From the NCBI RefSeq assembly GCF_004343775.1, contig NZ_PTXL01000001.1:682001-746000 (forward strand): a stretch of 64,000 nucleotides of DNA, in the 5' to 3' direction. This DNA is from Burkholderia sp. SRS-46. GTDB taxonomy: Bacteria; Pseudomonadota; Gammaproteobacteria; Burkholderiales; Burkholderiaceae. Shown here one piece after another: positions 52,154-61,121 of the stretch (position 1 is its first letter; each line of letters opens with the position of its first letter). A program made the position numbers and the translations under genes. The notes under the pieces were generated by a model. The model was not told the DNA's origin. It saw only the letters and a list, made by a program, of their open reading frames with translations, and did not search any database.

Positions 52154-53605
52154 ATGCGCTGGAAGGGCGCCTTGCTGGCGCTCGCCTGTCTGGCTTCCAC
52201 GCATGCGTGGGCGCTGGACCCGCTGTGGACAGACGGCGTAGTGGCAGCGACCGCCGCAGTCGACATGCTGGCTGCTTCCGCGAAACTCTGCACGTTCGAT
52301 GACTTGCCGACGCCGCTACGTTTGCAGGATGCCGTCGAGCGCGCGCTTTGCAATCATCCGAAAACGCGGCAAGCCTGGGCGAACGTGAAAATCCAGGCGG
52401 CGGCGGTCGGCGTGGGGCGGGCGGCGTATTTGCCCACCTTGAACGGCAGCTGGCAAGGCACGCGCGACAACGCAACAAATCACGTCACGGGCTACCCGCA
52501 ATACGATTCGAACTATCAGACCCACCTGCAGAACGCTAGCGTCTCGCTCAGCTGGGTACTCTACGATTTCGGCGGACGCACGGCGGCGTTGCGCAACGCG
52601 ACCGAATTGCTGGCGGCCGCGCAGGCGAATCAGCAGGCTGTGCTCCAGACGATCTTCGCATCGGTCGCGAAGGATTTCTATTCGGCGCAGGCGGCGCAGG
52701 GGGCGCTGGCGGCGGCCCGCGAGATCGAGCGGACCGCGCAGATGAGCGCCGACGCGGCGACCCGACGGGTCGACAAGGGTGTGGCGGCAATCAGCGACCA
52801 GCTTCAGGCGCAGACCTCCCATGCCGAGGCGACGGTGAGTCGCACGAAGGCGGAGGGGGAATGGCAGGCTGCGCTGGGTACGCTGGCGTCGGACATGAAC
52901 CTGACGCCGACGACCGCGATGGTGCTGCCGGATGTCGGGGACGGCGTCACGCCGACGCCGGAGTTCGGCGATTCAGTGGCGGCCTTGATTGACGAGGCGC
53001 AACGCACTTATCCCGGCGTCCTGGCAGCCCAGGCTCAGGTTGCCGCCGCGCAAGCGAGAACGGCTCAAACCAGAGCTGAAGGTCTGCCACGTTTGAATTT
53101 CGTCGCGCAATACAACTACAACAACCAACCGACCAGCCTGCAACTGGGTTACCCCGTGTTCCCCGCGACGCATCGCGAGTGGTATCTCGGTTTCCAGGTG
53201 ACGATCCCGATCTTCGACGGCTTCGTGCGCACCTATCAGGTTCGACAGGCCGAGGCACAGACGGAACTGCAGAAGGACGTATTGGACGAGGCCCGGCAAC
53301 AGGTAGGACTGGATGTTTGGACCAGCTACCAGACGCTGCAAAGTGCCACGGAGAATCTCGACAACAGCGCGACGCTGTTGTCGCTCGCACAACACGCCTA
53401 CGATGCAGCGGAGCACCGCTACCGGAGCGGCGTCGGGCAGATTCTGGAACTGCTCAATGCACAGTCGTCATTGGCGAGTGCGAAGCGGCAACGGATTCAG
53501 GCGCTGACCGATTGGCGCTCGGCGCGACTGCAACTGGCGGCGAAGCTCGGGAGGCTGGGGATGTGGCGGCTCTCGAGTGATGAAGGAAAGGTTCTATCGC
53601 AATAA
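52154..53605 (+). CDS. TolC-family outer-membrane channel
   Basis: 483 residues with a signal peptide (RWKGALLALACLASTHAWA). The repeated TolC architecture is shown by LQDAVERALCNHPKTRQAWAN and YRSGVGQILELLNAQSSL. I chose the ATG at 52154 because AGGAG lies 5 bases upstream and the signal peptide begins there; GTG 52115 would overlap hlyD but adds an unlikely leader. It completes the tripartite exporter. Confidence 0.92.
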   Translation: MRWKGALLALACLASTHAWALDPLWTDGVVAATAAVDMLAASAKLCTFDDLPTPLRLQDAVERALCNHPKTRQAWANVKIQAAAVGVGRAAYLPTLNGSWQGTRDNATNHVTGYPQYDSNYQTHLQNASVSLSWVLYDFGGRTAALRNATELLAAAQANQQAVLQTIFASVAKDFYSAQAAQGALAAAREIERTAQMSADAATRRVDKGVAAISDQLQAQTSHAEATVSRTKAEGEWQAALGTLASDMNLTPTTAMVLPDVGDGVTPTPEFGDSVAALIDEAQRTYPGVLAAQAQVAAAQARTAQTRAEGLPRLNFVAQYNYNNQPTSLQLGYPVFPATHREWYLGFQVTIPIFDGFVRTYQVRQAEAQTELQKDVLDEARQQVGLDVWTSYQTLQSATENLDNSATLLSLAQHAYDAAEHRYRSGVGQILELLNAQSSLASAKRQRIQALTDWRSARLQLAAKLGRLGMWRLSSDEGKVLSQ

Positions 53606-53730
53606 GGCCGGTCCGGTAATCTGGTGCGGTAAAGGTCGAAGAAATGGTAAGTGTTGAATTCCTTCAATATCGCTAATAGTGTTCATAGATTGCGACGATG
53701 TAATAGTGGCCCTCGACCGCACCCGACAAG

Positions 53731-54073
53731 AGACGGTTTCATAAAGACTGTTCGGTGCGCCGGAGGGGGCAGCAGATTAGGCAGCAACCGAGTTTGAGGA
53801 GCGCGCCGTGTATATCGGCACGACGCTCGAAACGAATACGGAGGCGACGGAAGTGATGCAGCCAAGCATGCGTGCGTTCAACGACCCAGCGATATTTGCC
53901 AAGGCCGCTGCCATGTTCGGTGCGGCCCTTGGCGATCACCGGCTCGATCAGTGTCCACAATTCGTCGTCGATGATCGGCTTGCCCATCTCTACTGCCTCG
54001 GTTGTTCCGATGCCTGAGGTTAACAGCTCGTCGCACAAGTTAACAGACCCACGAGGCCTTTTTGAAACCGTCT
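53731..54073 (-). mobile_element. Internally deleted IS5-family element (MITE-like), both ends kept
   Basis: 343 bases with inverted ends (AGACGGTTTCA at left, its near complement TGAAACCGTCT at right). Inside, a minus-strand remnant (53739-53987) starts GKPIIDDELWTLIEPV and jumps directly to IAKGRTEHGSGLGKYRW, deleting the catalytic middle at a CCG microhomology. It cannot transpose alone but could be moved by a full-length relative. Confidence 0.88.
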
Positions 54074-54490
54074 ATAAGGCTTCTCTGTGAATTTATTTAG
54101 GACTCTTCTTATACATAAATTCGGAAATAGAGTCATTGCCGAAATTCCACTTCGTCGCGACCATTGTTCCTGAGGACCAGCGTCTATTGCAAGTCGAAAT
54201 GCTCGTAATTGGTGCCGACTGTAAGGGTTGATCATCCGTCGCTCGCCTTTCCCAGCGGGCGTAGTTCACCCCGGGGTGCCCGCAAGTAGCGGATGTCTTA
54301 CGTACGCGTGCGACGTGAAGTCGCGCCAGCTATTGGCTCAGCCCACAAGCTCTCGTACGAATTGACTCAGCCTGTTGCAAGGAAATGTTTTCTGGTTTCT
54401 CACAGTCATCCCGACGTTACGGGGTATTGCTCGTCGGGTGGCGAATCGGCCGTTTATTTTGTTTTTCTAAAAATTAAAGTCAGGATGACT
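54074..54490. other. Intergenic region with the right 129-bp repeat
   Basis: 417 bases of low GC upstream of the carboxypeptidase gene. It contains repeat copy B (54092-54220) and a stretch that probably carries the carboxypeptidase promoter. No gene is supported. Confidence 0.5.
54092..54220 (+). repeat. 129-bp direct repeat, copy B
   Basis: Gap-free counterpart of 45638-45766. It starts 18 bases after the end of the deleted IS5-family element. In copy A an IS5-family left end begins about 100 bases beyond the repeat, so both copies lie next to related IS ends. Confidence 0.8.
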
Positions 54491-56389
54491 ATGAAAACAT
54501 ACATGGAAGACAAGGGGCAGTCGGGTTCTTTGATTTCGAGCGGCCGCACGTGGCGTTTGCCCGTTGTGCTCGCGTTGGGCGCCGTGCTGTTGAGCGCATG
54601 CGGTGGCGACGACGGTCCGTCGGCCTCGTCGGTCGTCACACCGGTCGAAACGCCGGCACGAACGCCCACGCTCGCGGCCGACAAGCCCTACTTCGATCCG
54701 GTCGCCTACGGCAACCGAGCCGACGATTCGATCACGGACACCAACGAAGACGGCGCGGTCACCCATCACGTTGTGACGCTTAACGGGACTTCGATCCAGT
54801 ACACCGCAACGGCCGGCCATCTCGTGACGACCGATCCGGGCAGCTCGCAGCCAAACGCGAAGATCTTCTACGTCGCGTACACGGCCGATGGCAAGGACGC
54901 GAACGCGCGTCCGGTCACGTTCTTCTACAACGGCGGGCCGGGCTCCGCCGCAGTCTGGTTGCTGCTCGGCTCGTATGCGCCCAAGCGAATCAAGACCTCG
55001 ATGCCCGATTTCACACCGCCGGCACCTTACACGATCGAGACGAATCCGGACAGCCTGCTCGACAAGACCGATCTCGTGTTCATCAATCCGGTCGGCACCG
55101 GCTATTCGACGGCGATCGCACCGGCGAGGAACAAGAACTTCTGGGGCGTCGACCAAGACGCGTCTTCGCTGAAGCAGTTCATCAAGCGCTATCTGACTGC
55201 GAACCAACGCTGGAATTCGCCGAAATTTCTTTTTGGCGAATCGTACGGTACGCCGCGTACCGCCGTGCTCGCGAATGTGCTGCATAGCGACGGCGTCGAT
55301 CTAAACGGGATCGTGCTGCAATCATCGATTCTCGATTTCCGGCATAGCGATGATCCAGTTGGTTTGCTGCCGACCTACGTCGCCGATGCGTGGTACCACA
55401 AAAAGTTCAGTGCGCCGACACAGTCGACGACGCTTGCGGGCGTGATGTCGGAGGCAGCGCAATTCGCGTCAGGTGATTTCGCGACGCTGGCGAAAGATGC
55501 GATCGCTGCGAATGCGGCTAAAACGGCGGCAGACAACGATCCGGAGTTTTCGGTGGCCAAGGATGCAGCCTTCGCGGCCGCGGGCAGTCCATCGTCGATG
55601 GCATGGAGGGACATCATCGCGTACTTCCGGAAGCAACCGAACGCTAACGACCTGCTGCAGAAGACCTTGGCTTATTTCGCCGCAGACGACGCGGTTTCGA
55701 ATCTCCCGGCGCCGAGCGATACTGCTGTTCAGCGTGTCGCGCAGTACATCGGCATCGACAAGACGCTGGTGCAGGAGGCCAAACTGCTCGTCGATACCAA
55801 TAAGTTCCAGCGCAATCTCGTGCCAGGGCGCAGCGTCGGCGCGTACGACGGCCGCGTGACGACGACCAACCTGGGCGTCGCGGCGGATGTCAGCCTGATC
55901 AACAACGATGCGTTCGATCGTGCGACGAGCGGTGTGTACATCGCTGCATGGAACGTCTATCTGAATCAGGAACTGAAGTACACGTCGAATTCCGCCTTTA
56001 CCGGTATCACCCAAGTGTCGTGGGACTGGACCCACAAGGATCCGACTGGCAAGACGTCGCAAGGCCGTGGCAATCTGAACACGGTCACTGATCTGGCCGC
56101 GATCATGGGGATCAATCCGGATCTGAAAGTATTTCAGGCCAGCGGGTATTTCGACGACGTGACACCTTGGTACCAGACGCGGATCGATCTGCAGAACATG
56201 CAGATCGACCCCGCGCTTCGCAAGAATCTGCAGATCAATGAATATCCGTCCGGGCACATGGTTTATCTCGATCCGGATTCGCGCACTGCGCTGCGTGGCG
56301 ATCTGCTGAAATTCTTCCAGGCGGTCGGCTCGGATCAAGCGTCGATGCGGCGCATCCTGCGGCTGCAGAAGGCGGGGCGCGCGTCATGA
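54491..56389 (+). CDS. Lipoprotein serine carboxypeptidase (S10 family)
   Basis: 632 residues. A lipoprotein signal ends in LLSACGG. The S10 catalytic triad is visible: Ser251 in FGESYGTPR, Asp in QASGYFDDVTPW and His in YPSGHMVYLD. The oxyanion segment FFYNGGPGSAAVW is also typical. It should remove C-terminal residues from peptides at the cell envelope. ATG 54491 has AGGA 6 bases before it; ATG 54485 is an alternative. It is much longer than fungal homologues because of an insert around residues 300-430 rich in Ala. Confidence 0.9.
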   Translation: MKTYMEDKGQSGSLISSGRTWRLPVVLALGAVLLSACGGDDGPSASSVVTPVETPARTPTLAADKPYFDPVAYGNRADDSITDTNEDGAVTHHVVTLNGTSIQYTATAGHLVTTDPGSSQPNAKIFYVAYTADGKDANARPVTFFYNGGPGSAAVWLLLGSYAPKRIKTSMPDFTPPAPYTIETNPDSLLDKTDLVFINPVGTGYSTAIAPARNKNFWGVDQDASSLKQFIKRYLTANQRWNSPKFLFGESYGTPRTAVLANVLHSDGVDLNGIVLQSSILDFRHSDDPVGLLPTYVADAWYHKKFSAPTQSTTLAGVMSEAAQFASGDFATLAKDAIAANAAKTAADNDPEFSVAKDAAFAAAGSPSSMAWRDIIAYFRKQPNANDLLQKTLAYFAADDAVSNLPAPSDTAVQRVAQYIGIDKTLVQEAKLLVDTNKFQRNLVPGRSVGAYDGRVTTTNLGVAADVSLINNDAFDRATSGVYIAAWNVYLNQELKYTSNSAFTGITQVSWDWTHKDPTGKTSQGRGNLNTVTDLAAIMGINPDLKVFQASGYFDDVTPWYQTRIDLQNMQIDPALRKNLQINEYPSGHMVYLDPDSRTALRGDLLKFFQAVGSDQASMRRILRLQKAGRAS

Positions 56390-56682
56390 CGCACGCCGGA
56401 ACGGACGGAGCCCGAGCGGCGCCTTCCGTTCCGGCTGCAGATCGGCAAACGGGGCAATTCCTTCGAAACGGAGTGCCCTCGACAGCCGCGTGCCGGCCGA
56501 GACCATCACGTATACGCGCTGCCGTTGTGTCTCGGCATCGCCCATGCCTCCGGCGTCGCGCCGTTCGCCGGGCTCGTGTCCGGCATCGTCGGCCATGAAA
56601 CGTCGCGCGCGATCTGCACCCCGGTTCGGCGTCGAACCTGACGCCGCCCTCAAAGCGCATGTCGCGCGCGATCCGTCACCCC
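56390..56682. other. Intergenic, possible gene remnant
   Basis: 293 bases between two convergent genes. A minus-strand frame (56384-56653) ends RLSRALRFEGIAPFADLQP and so on, and could be the tail of a lost gene, but it has no recognisable domain or start signal. Confidence 0.35.
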
Positions 56683-58138
56683 CTACAGCCCGAGTTGCTC
56701 CAGCTCACGCGGATGCTTCCGCCGATATTCCGGGTAGTACTTCAAGCTCCCGGCCAGGCTCAGGTGGTGGTAGTCGCTATACCGATAGATCGGCAGCCCG
56801 TCGAATTCGAGGCGACACTTCCCGTCCGCGCAGGGCGCATCGTAGGTGTGGATGATCCTCAGGTCCGGGAAGCGCGCCTGAAGGCGCGCCTGCATCGCGG
56901 CGATCGGCGCATGCTGGTCGGCGGCGATCTTGCTGTCGAACTCGCAAACGCGTCGCGGGTACGGAAACAGCAGCCCGTTGTAGAACGCGCAATTCACCAT
57001 GTTCTCCGGAATCATCGGCACGTCGTCGAGCATCACGACACGCTTTCCGGCCGCCCGCAACTTCTCGATGGTATTGCCCAGTTCCCGTTCGAGCTGGCCG
57101 GGCATGAACCCGTGCAGCGTCGGCTTGACGTCCGGCCCGACGCCGTCGTTCAGGTAGTTCTGCCACGCGGCGGACATGATCACCGTCCGGACGTCCGGCT
57201 GCGTCAGCGCATACGCCATCACCGCCTTGTCGTGCTCGACGCACTGGCGATGCGTGTCCTCGAACGCCGCGTCGGTCGCGTGAGTTGCCATGGCCTCGAT
57301 CGGCGGGCACAGCGTGAATGCGACGTCGTGAATCGCCATGCCGCGGTCCTTGCCGAGCACGTCGAAAAAATGGATCAGGTGATAGGCGTGCGAGTCGCCC
57401 CACAGAATCGCCTTGTTCGTCACCGAGGTCGCGCCGACCGTACATGCCGCCTCGTCCGAGATGCCCACCTGCGACCAGCACGTCTTCGCGCGAGGCGTGT
57501 CGAACAGCGCCGTGCCCGACCATTGCACGTTGCTGCGGATCGCCGCGGGATAAGCGAACAGGAAGCCGTTCGTCAGCTTGCCGACGCCGGTCAGAATGCC
57601 TGCGGCGAGCAGCGGAACCACGACGAAGCCGAGCAGCGAACGGCGCGCTGTCCAGTTGGCCCGTTGCACCCACAGTTCGAGCCGGTGCGTGGCCGCTGCC
57701 AGCGCGATGGCGCCGACGATCGCGACCGCATACGCGGCGGGATCGGTCAGGTTCAAGCGCCGCAGCGCGAAAAAGATCGGCCAGTGCCAGAGATAGATCG
57801 GATAGGAAATCCGGCCGAGGAACACGCATACCGGATTGGCGAGGATCGGGCCGGCCCATCTCGCGCGCCGGCCCGCGAACATGATCAGCAACGCGGCCGT
57901 ACACGGCAGGAGCGCGCCGATCCCCGGGAATTGCGTTTCGCGGCTGGCGCCGAAAACGCCTGCCGCGATGATCGCGAGGCCGGCGATCAGCAGCGCGTCG
58001 AACAACCCATGAGGCTTCGCCTGCCGCTTGCCTTCGACAACGGCCAGCAGCACGCCGCCGAGGAATTCGAATGCGCGATACTGCGCGAAATAATAGGCGC
58101 CGGGCGAATCGATGTTACGGGTCGCGATGGTCAGCGCG
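56683..58138 (-). pseudogene. OafA-type acyltransferase with SGNH domain, 5' end lost to an IS remnant
   Basis: About 484 codons remain, open to the IS junction at 58138. The retained part has the last helices of the acyltransferase-3 membrane domain (GRISYPIYLWHWPIFF, FAQYRAFEFLGG). A complete C-terminal SGNH esterase-like domain follows (ILWGDSHAYHL with the Ser, DYHHLS with the His). Full-length relatives have ~640-660 residues (recalled), so the first ~170 with the catalytic His of the membrane domain are missing. Originally it would O-acetylate a surface polysaccharide. A shortened protein starting near 58053 could still be made but is unlikely to work. Confidence 0.85.
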
Positions 58139-58284
58139 GAGTTCGTTGAGGTACTGAACGCCTACGTTCGCTGGTACAACGAGAAACGGATCAAGGGCTC
58201 CCTTGGCTATCTCAGCCCCATCGAGTACCGTGAAAGCCTCGGGTCAACAACGTAAATCAGTCCAAGAAAACAGCCGCATCCCCC
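58139..58284 (+). mobile_element. 3' remnant of an IS3-family (IS150-like) element
   Basis: The plus strand encodes the last ~38 residues of an OrfB (AYVRWYNEKRIKGSLGYLSP, stop TAA at 58253-58255). About 30 bases of what is probably the IS end follow. The right boundary is approximate. Its left boundary cuts the acyltransferase gene. Confidence 0.75.
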
Positions 58285-58621
58285 ATTGCTTGTTCTGGTC
58301 AAATCGCGCAGGCCCGGAGGATACCAACCTTCGGATGCCATTTCGATGGTGAGCGGTTCGGCTGTACCGCCGCCGTTTGTCGGCCGGGGGATGGTTTCAG
58401 GGTTCTTCGGCTAGCGGCTGCTGTCGCAATCCGCGGCGGTGCGATTCGGCAGGATCGCTGACTTGATCTGACGATCCGACCCTGTGCCACCGGGGCGTCG
58501 ATTCATATGACCCGACGGGCCAGCCGCTTCGTCAAGACGAAACTCGCCGAAAGGACGGCGGCATCGCGGCCGACCACCGCGATCGCCGAATCGAATGACG
58601 CCGTGACGGGCGCGGCTTCGC
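58285..58621. other. Intergenic region without a supported gene
   Basis: 337 bases between the IS3 remnant and the small gene at 58622. I see no long frame with a start signal, no tRNA and no strong hairpin. Confidence 0.45.
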
Positions 58622-58876
58622 TCAATGCTCCGGATCGAAGCCCTGGTGATCGTCCGCCGGCGGCAAATCGAGCACGAGCTTGACGGCGCTCGTGTTGGCC
58701 TTGAGCGAAAATACCCGGCCGATCACGAGAAACGTCTGCTGCAGGTTTTCGAGTTCGACGAAGTCGCCCGGTTGCGGCAGGTGCGCACCCTGGTCGTAGG
58801 AAAAATTGGTGCTGGTTTGATCGCCAACCGCTTCTGCGGCGTGGTCAGTGAATTCGATCGTGATGTGCGTGGTCAT
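58622..58876 (-). CDS. Conserved small hypothetical protein, 84 residues
   Basis: The frame MTTHITIEFTDHAAEAVGDQ... begins at 58876, with AGG 6 bases upstream, and ends EH. The sequence PGDFVELENLQQTFLVIGRVF looks like a small beta-rich domain. No signal peptide or cysteines. Function unknown. An upstream extension to 58993 is open but unlike coding sequence. Confidence 0.6.
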   Translation of the reverse strand: MTTHITIEFTDHAAEAVGDQTSTNFSYDQGAHLPQPGDFVELENLQQTFLVIGRVFSLKANTSAVKLVLDLPPADDHQGFDPEH

Positions 58877-59023
58877 GCGAAACCTGCTGTTGGGAGGAGG
58901 GGAAAGAGATCGGATGGCGTGGATTTTCTCATGGCCGCCGCGGCAGCCCTGCCTTTTTCCATGATCGGGCGCGCTGTGCGCCCAGCTTCGCACACGACCG
59001 GACCGAAGCGGCGCACCGACACC

Positions 59024-59941
59024 TCACGCCGATCGATCCGGCGCGGCGGCCTGACGATCGTCCCGATCTCCTTGGCGGCACAGCCAGTCGAACACGTCGG
59101 CGACCGTCTGCGATCGTGGCGCCTTCTCCACCCGCGATATCCACCACGACGTCCCCGGCAGCCGCGGATACCCGGGCAGGATCGTCAGCAAGCCCTGTTC
59201 GACGCTGTCGTCGACCAGCCGCCGCGGCAGGCAGGCGATGCCGCGCCCGCGCAGCGCCGCATCGAGCGCGAGGCGCTGGTCGTCGTAGATCGTCTTGTCG
59301 TGAAACGCGGCGAGCTGGCCGCGCAGCATGGCCGCCGTATCCTCGCGGACGATGTCTTCCTCGAGGCACACGAGCCCCGCATGCAGGTGATGCTGCTCGA
59401 GCGGCAGCGCGTCCAGCCGCGCCGCGAGCCCGGGCGCGCACACGGTCACGCGTTCGTCCTGCAGGAACGGTATTTCGAGCAAGCCGGTCTGCATGAGCGG
59501 GCGCGGCCCGATCGTGATGTCGACGTCGATCTCGTCGACGTAGCGCGCGGTCTCGTCGGTCGACAGCAGCGGGCACAGCTCGGGGATATCCTGCCGCATC
59601 CGCGCGAGACGCGGCTGCAGCCAGCCGTGCAGCAGCGGCGCGGGGCAGACCAGCACGACGAGGCCGGGCGTCAGGTAGGTGCCGATGCGCCCGAGCCCGC
59701 TGCGCAGCGTCTCGAGCGAGCGCTGCACGCTGCGCTGCAGCACCTCGCCGCCGACCGTCAGCTCCACGCCGCGGCCGATGCGGCGAAACAGCGGCTGTCC
59801 GAGCTGCTCCTCGAGCTGCTGGATCTGGTGGCTGATGGCCGACTGCGACAGGTGCAGTTCGTCGGCCGCGCGCGAGAAATTGCCGAGCCGGGCGGCCGCC
59901 TCGAATCCGATCAGCAGCTTCAATGAGGGTATGCGTGGCAT
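59024..59941 (-). CDS. LysR-family regulator of the agmatine operon
   Basis: 305 residues. The N-terminal winged helix-turn-helix is FEAAARLGNFSRAADELHLSQSAISHQIQQLEEQLGQPLFRR, followed by a substrate-binding domain of the GcvA-like subgroup. It is divergent from aguA with 101 bases between; an operator-like dyad lies there at 59961-59985. It probably activates aguAB and the binding-protein gene in response to agmatine or a derivative; the inducer is inferred from the neighbours. Confidence 0.9.
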   Translation of the reverse strand: MPRIPSLKLLIGFEAAARLGNFSRAADELHLSQSAISHQIQQLEEQLGQPLFRRIGRGVELTVGGEVLQRSVQRSLETLRSGLGRIGTYLTPGLVVLVCPAPLLHGWLQPRLARMRQDIPELCPLLSTDETARYVDEIDVDITIGPRPLMQTGLLEIPFLQDERVTVCAPGLAARLDALPLEQHHLHAGLVCLEEDIVREDTAAMLRGQLAAFHDKTIYDDQRLALDAALRGRGIACLPRRLVDDSVEQGLLTILPGYPRLPGTSWWISRVEKAPRSQTVADVFDWLCRQGDRDDRQAAAPDRSA

Positions 59942-59960
59942 TGAGGTATGAAGAGAATTG

Positions 59961-59985
59961 ATTGATCAGCGCAAGAAAGATCAAT
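59961..59985. promoter_or_regulatory. LysR-type operator (perfect dyad with T-N11-A core)
   Basis: The arms ATTGATC and GATCAAT are separated by 11 bases, the form expected of LysR-family binding sites. It lies 20 bases upstream of the lysR start codon and 58 bases before aguA, a position suited to both autoregulation and activation of aguA. Confidence 0.7.
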
Positions 59986-60042
59986 TTTCATCAGAATTTG
60001 CCGGCAGCACAATGGGTCATCGATCAACGAGGAGAACATCCT

Positions 60043-61089
60043 ATGAGCCGTTTCGATGCCCGCCAATCCGGCTACCGCATGCCGGCGGAATGGGAACCGA
60101 TGGCCGCGACCTGGCTGGGCTGGCCGGTGCTGCGGGACCGCGAGGCACTGTGGGGCGAGTACTACCCGCGGGTCTGCCGGGAATTCGCGCTGGTCGCGCA
60201 GACCATCGCGCGCTATCAGCGCTGCATCGTGGTCGCGCACGCGGACTGCGCCGATACGGCGCGCGAGCGGGTCGGCGGCAGCGTCGAGGTGCTGGCGGTC
60301 GCCGCCGAGGACAACTGGGTGCGCGATTGCGGGCCGATCTTCCTGCAGGGCGCGCGCGGCGAACTCGCGGCCGCCGTGTTCCGCTTCAACAGCTGGGGCG
60401 AGAAGTACCAGCCGTACGACGGTTGCCAGCAGCTCGGGCAGGACATCGCACGCGCCGCGGGCGCGCGCATCTTCAACTCGCACATGGTGCTGGAAGGCGG
60501 CGCGTTCTACGTGGACGGGCAGGGGACGCTCGTGACCACCGAAAGCTGCCTGCTGCATCCGAACCGCAACCCGCAGTTGAGCCGGGCGGAGATCGAGGCC
60601 GAACTGCGGCGCATGCTCGGCGTGGAAAAGATCATCTGGCTGCCGGGCAACCCGGACGAAGTGGAGACGAACGGCCACGTCGACGGCATCGCGTCGTTCA
60701 TCGCGCCGGGCAAGATGCTGTGCCAGACGGCGAGCCCCGAGCAGGGCGACTATTTCCGCGTGATGCAGGAGAATCGCCGCGCGCTCGAGCTCGCGACGGA
60801 TGCGGCCGGCCGCCGTTTCGAGCTGCTCGACCTGCCGTCGCCGATCGTCACCGAGCGCTACGGCTCGGCGTGCTATTGCGACTGCTATGCGAACTACATC
60901 CTGGTGAACGGCGGCTTGATCTCGACGGCGTTCGGCGTCGAGCAGGACGCCGCGGCGCGCGCGGTGTTCGAGCGCGCGTTCCCGGATCGCCGCGTCGAGC
61001 TGCTGCCGATCACCGCGCTGTCGATGGGCGGCGGCAGCATTCATTGCTCGACGCAGCAGCAGCCCGCCGTGATGCCCGCGCGCGCCTGA
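60043..61089 (+). CDS. aguA: Agmatine deiminase
   Basis: 348 residues of the pentein family. It has MPAEWEPMAATWLGWP at the N-terminus, DNWVRDCGP, NGHVDGIASF with the catalytic His, and the nucleophile Cys335 in GGGSIHCSTQQQP. It converts agmatine to N-carbamoylputrescine and ammonia. GAGGAG lies 8 bases before the ATG. First gene of aguA-aguB-binding protein. Confidence 0.93.
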   Translation: MSRFDARQSGYRMPAEWEPMAATWLGWPVLRDREALWGEYYPRVCREFALVAQTIARYQRCIVVAHADCADTARERVGGSVEVLAVAAEDNWVRDCGPIFLQGARGELAAAVFRFNSWGEKYQPYDGCQQLGQDIARAAGARIFNSHMVLEGGAFYVDGQGTLVTTESCLLHPNRNPQLSRAEIEAELRRMLGVEKIIWLPGNPDEVETNGHVDGIASFIAPGKMLCQTASPEQGDYFRVMQENRRALELATDAAGRRFELLDLPSPIVTERYGSACYCDCYANYILVNGGLISTAFGVEQDAAARAVFERAFPDRRVELLPITALSMGGGSIHCSTQQQPAVMPARA

Positions 61090-61121
61090 GCGGCGACGCG
61101 CCCAACTGGAGAATCGAAATC

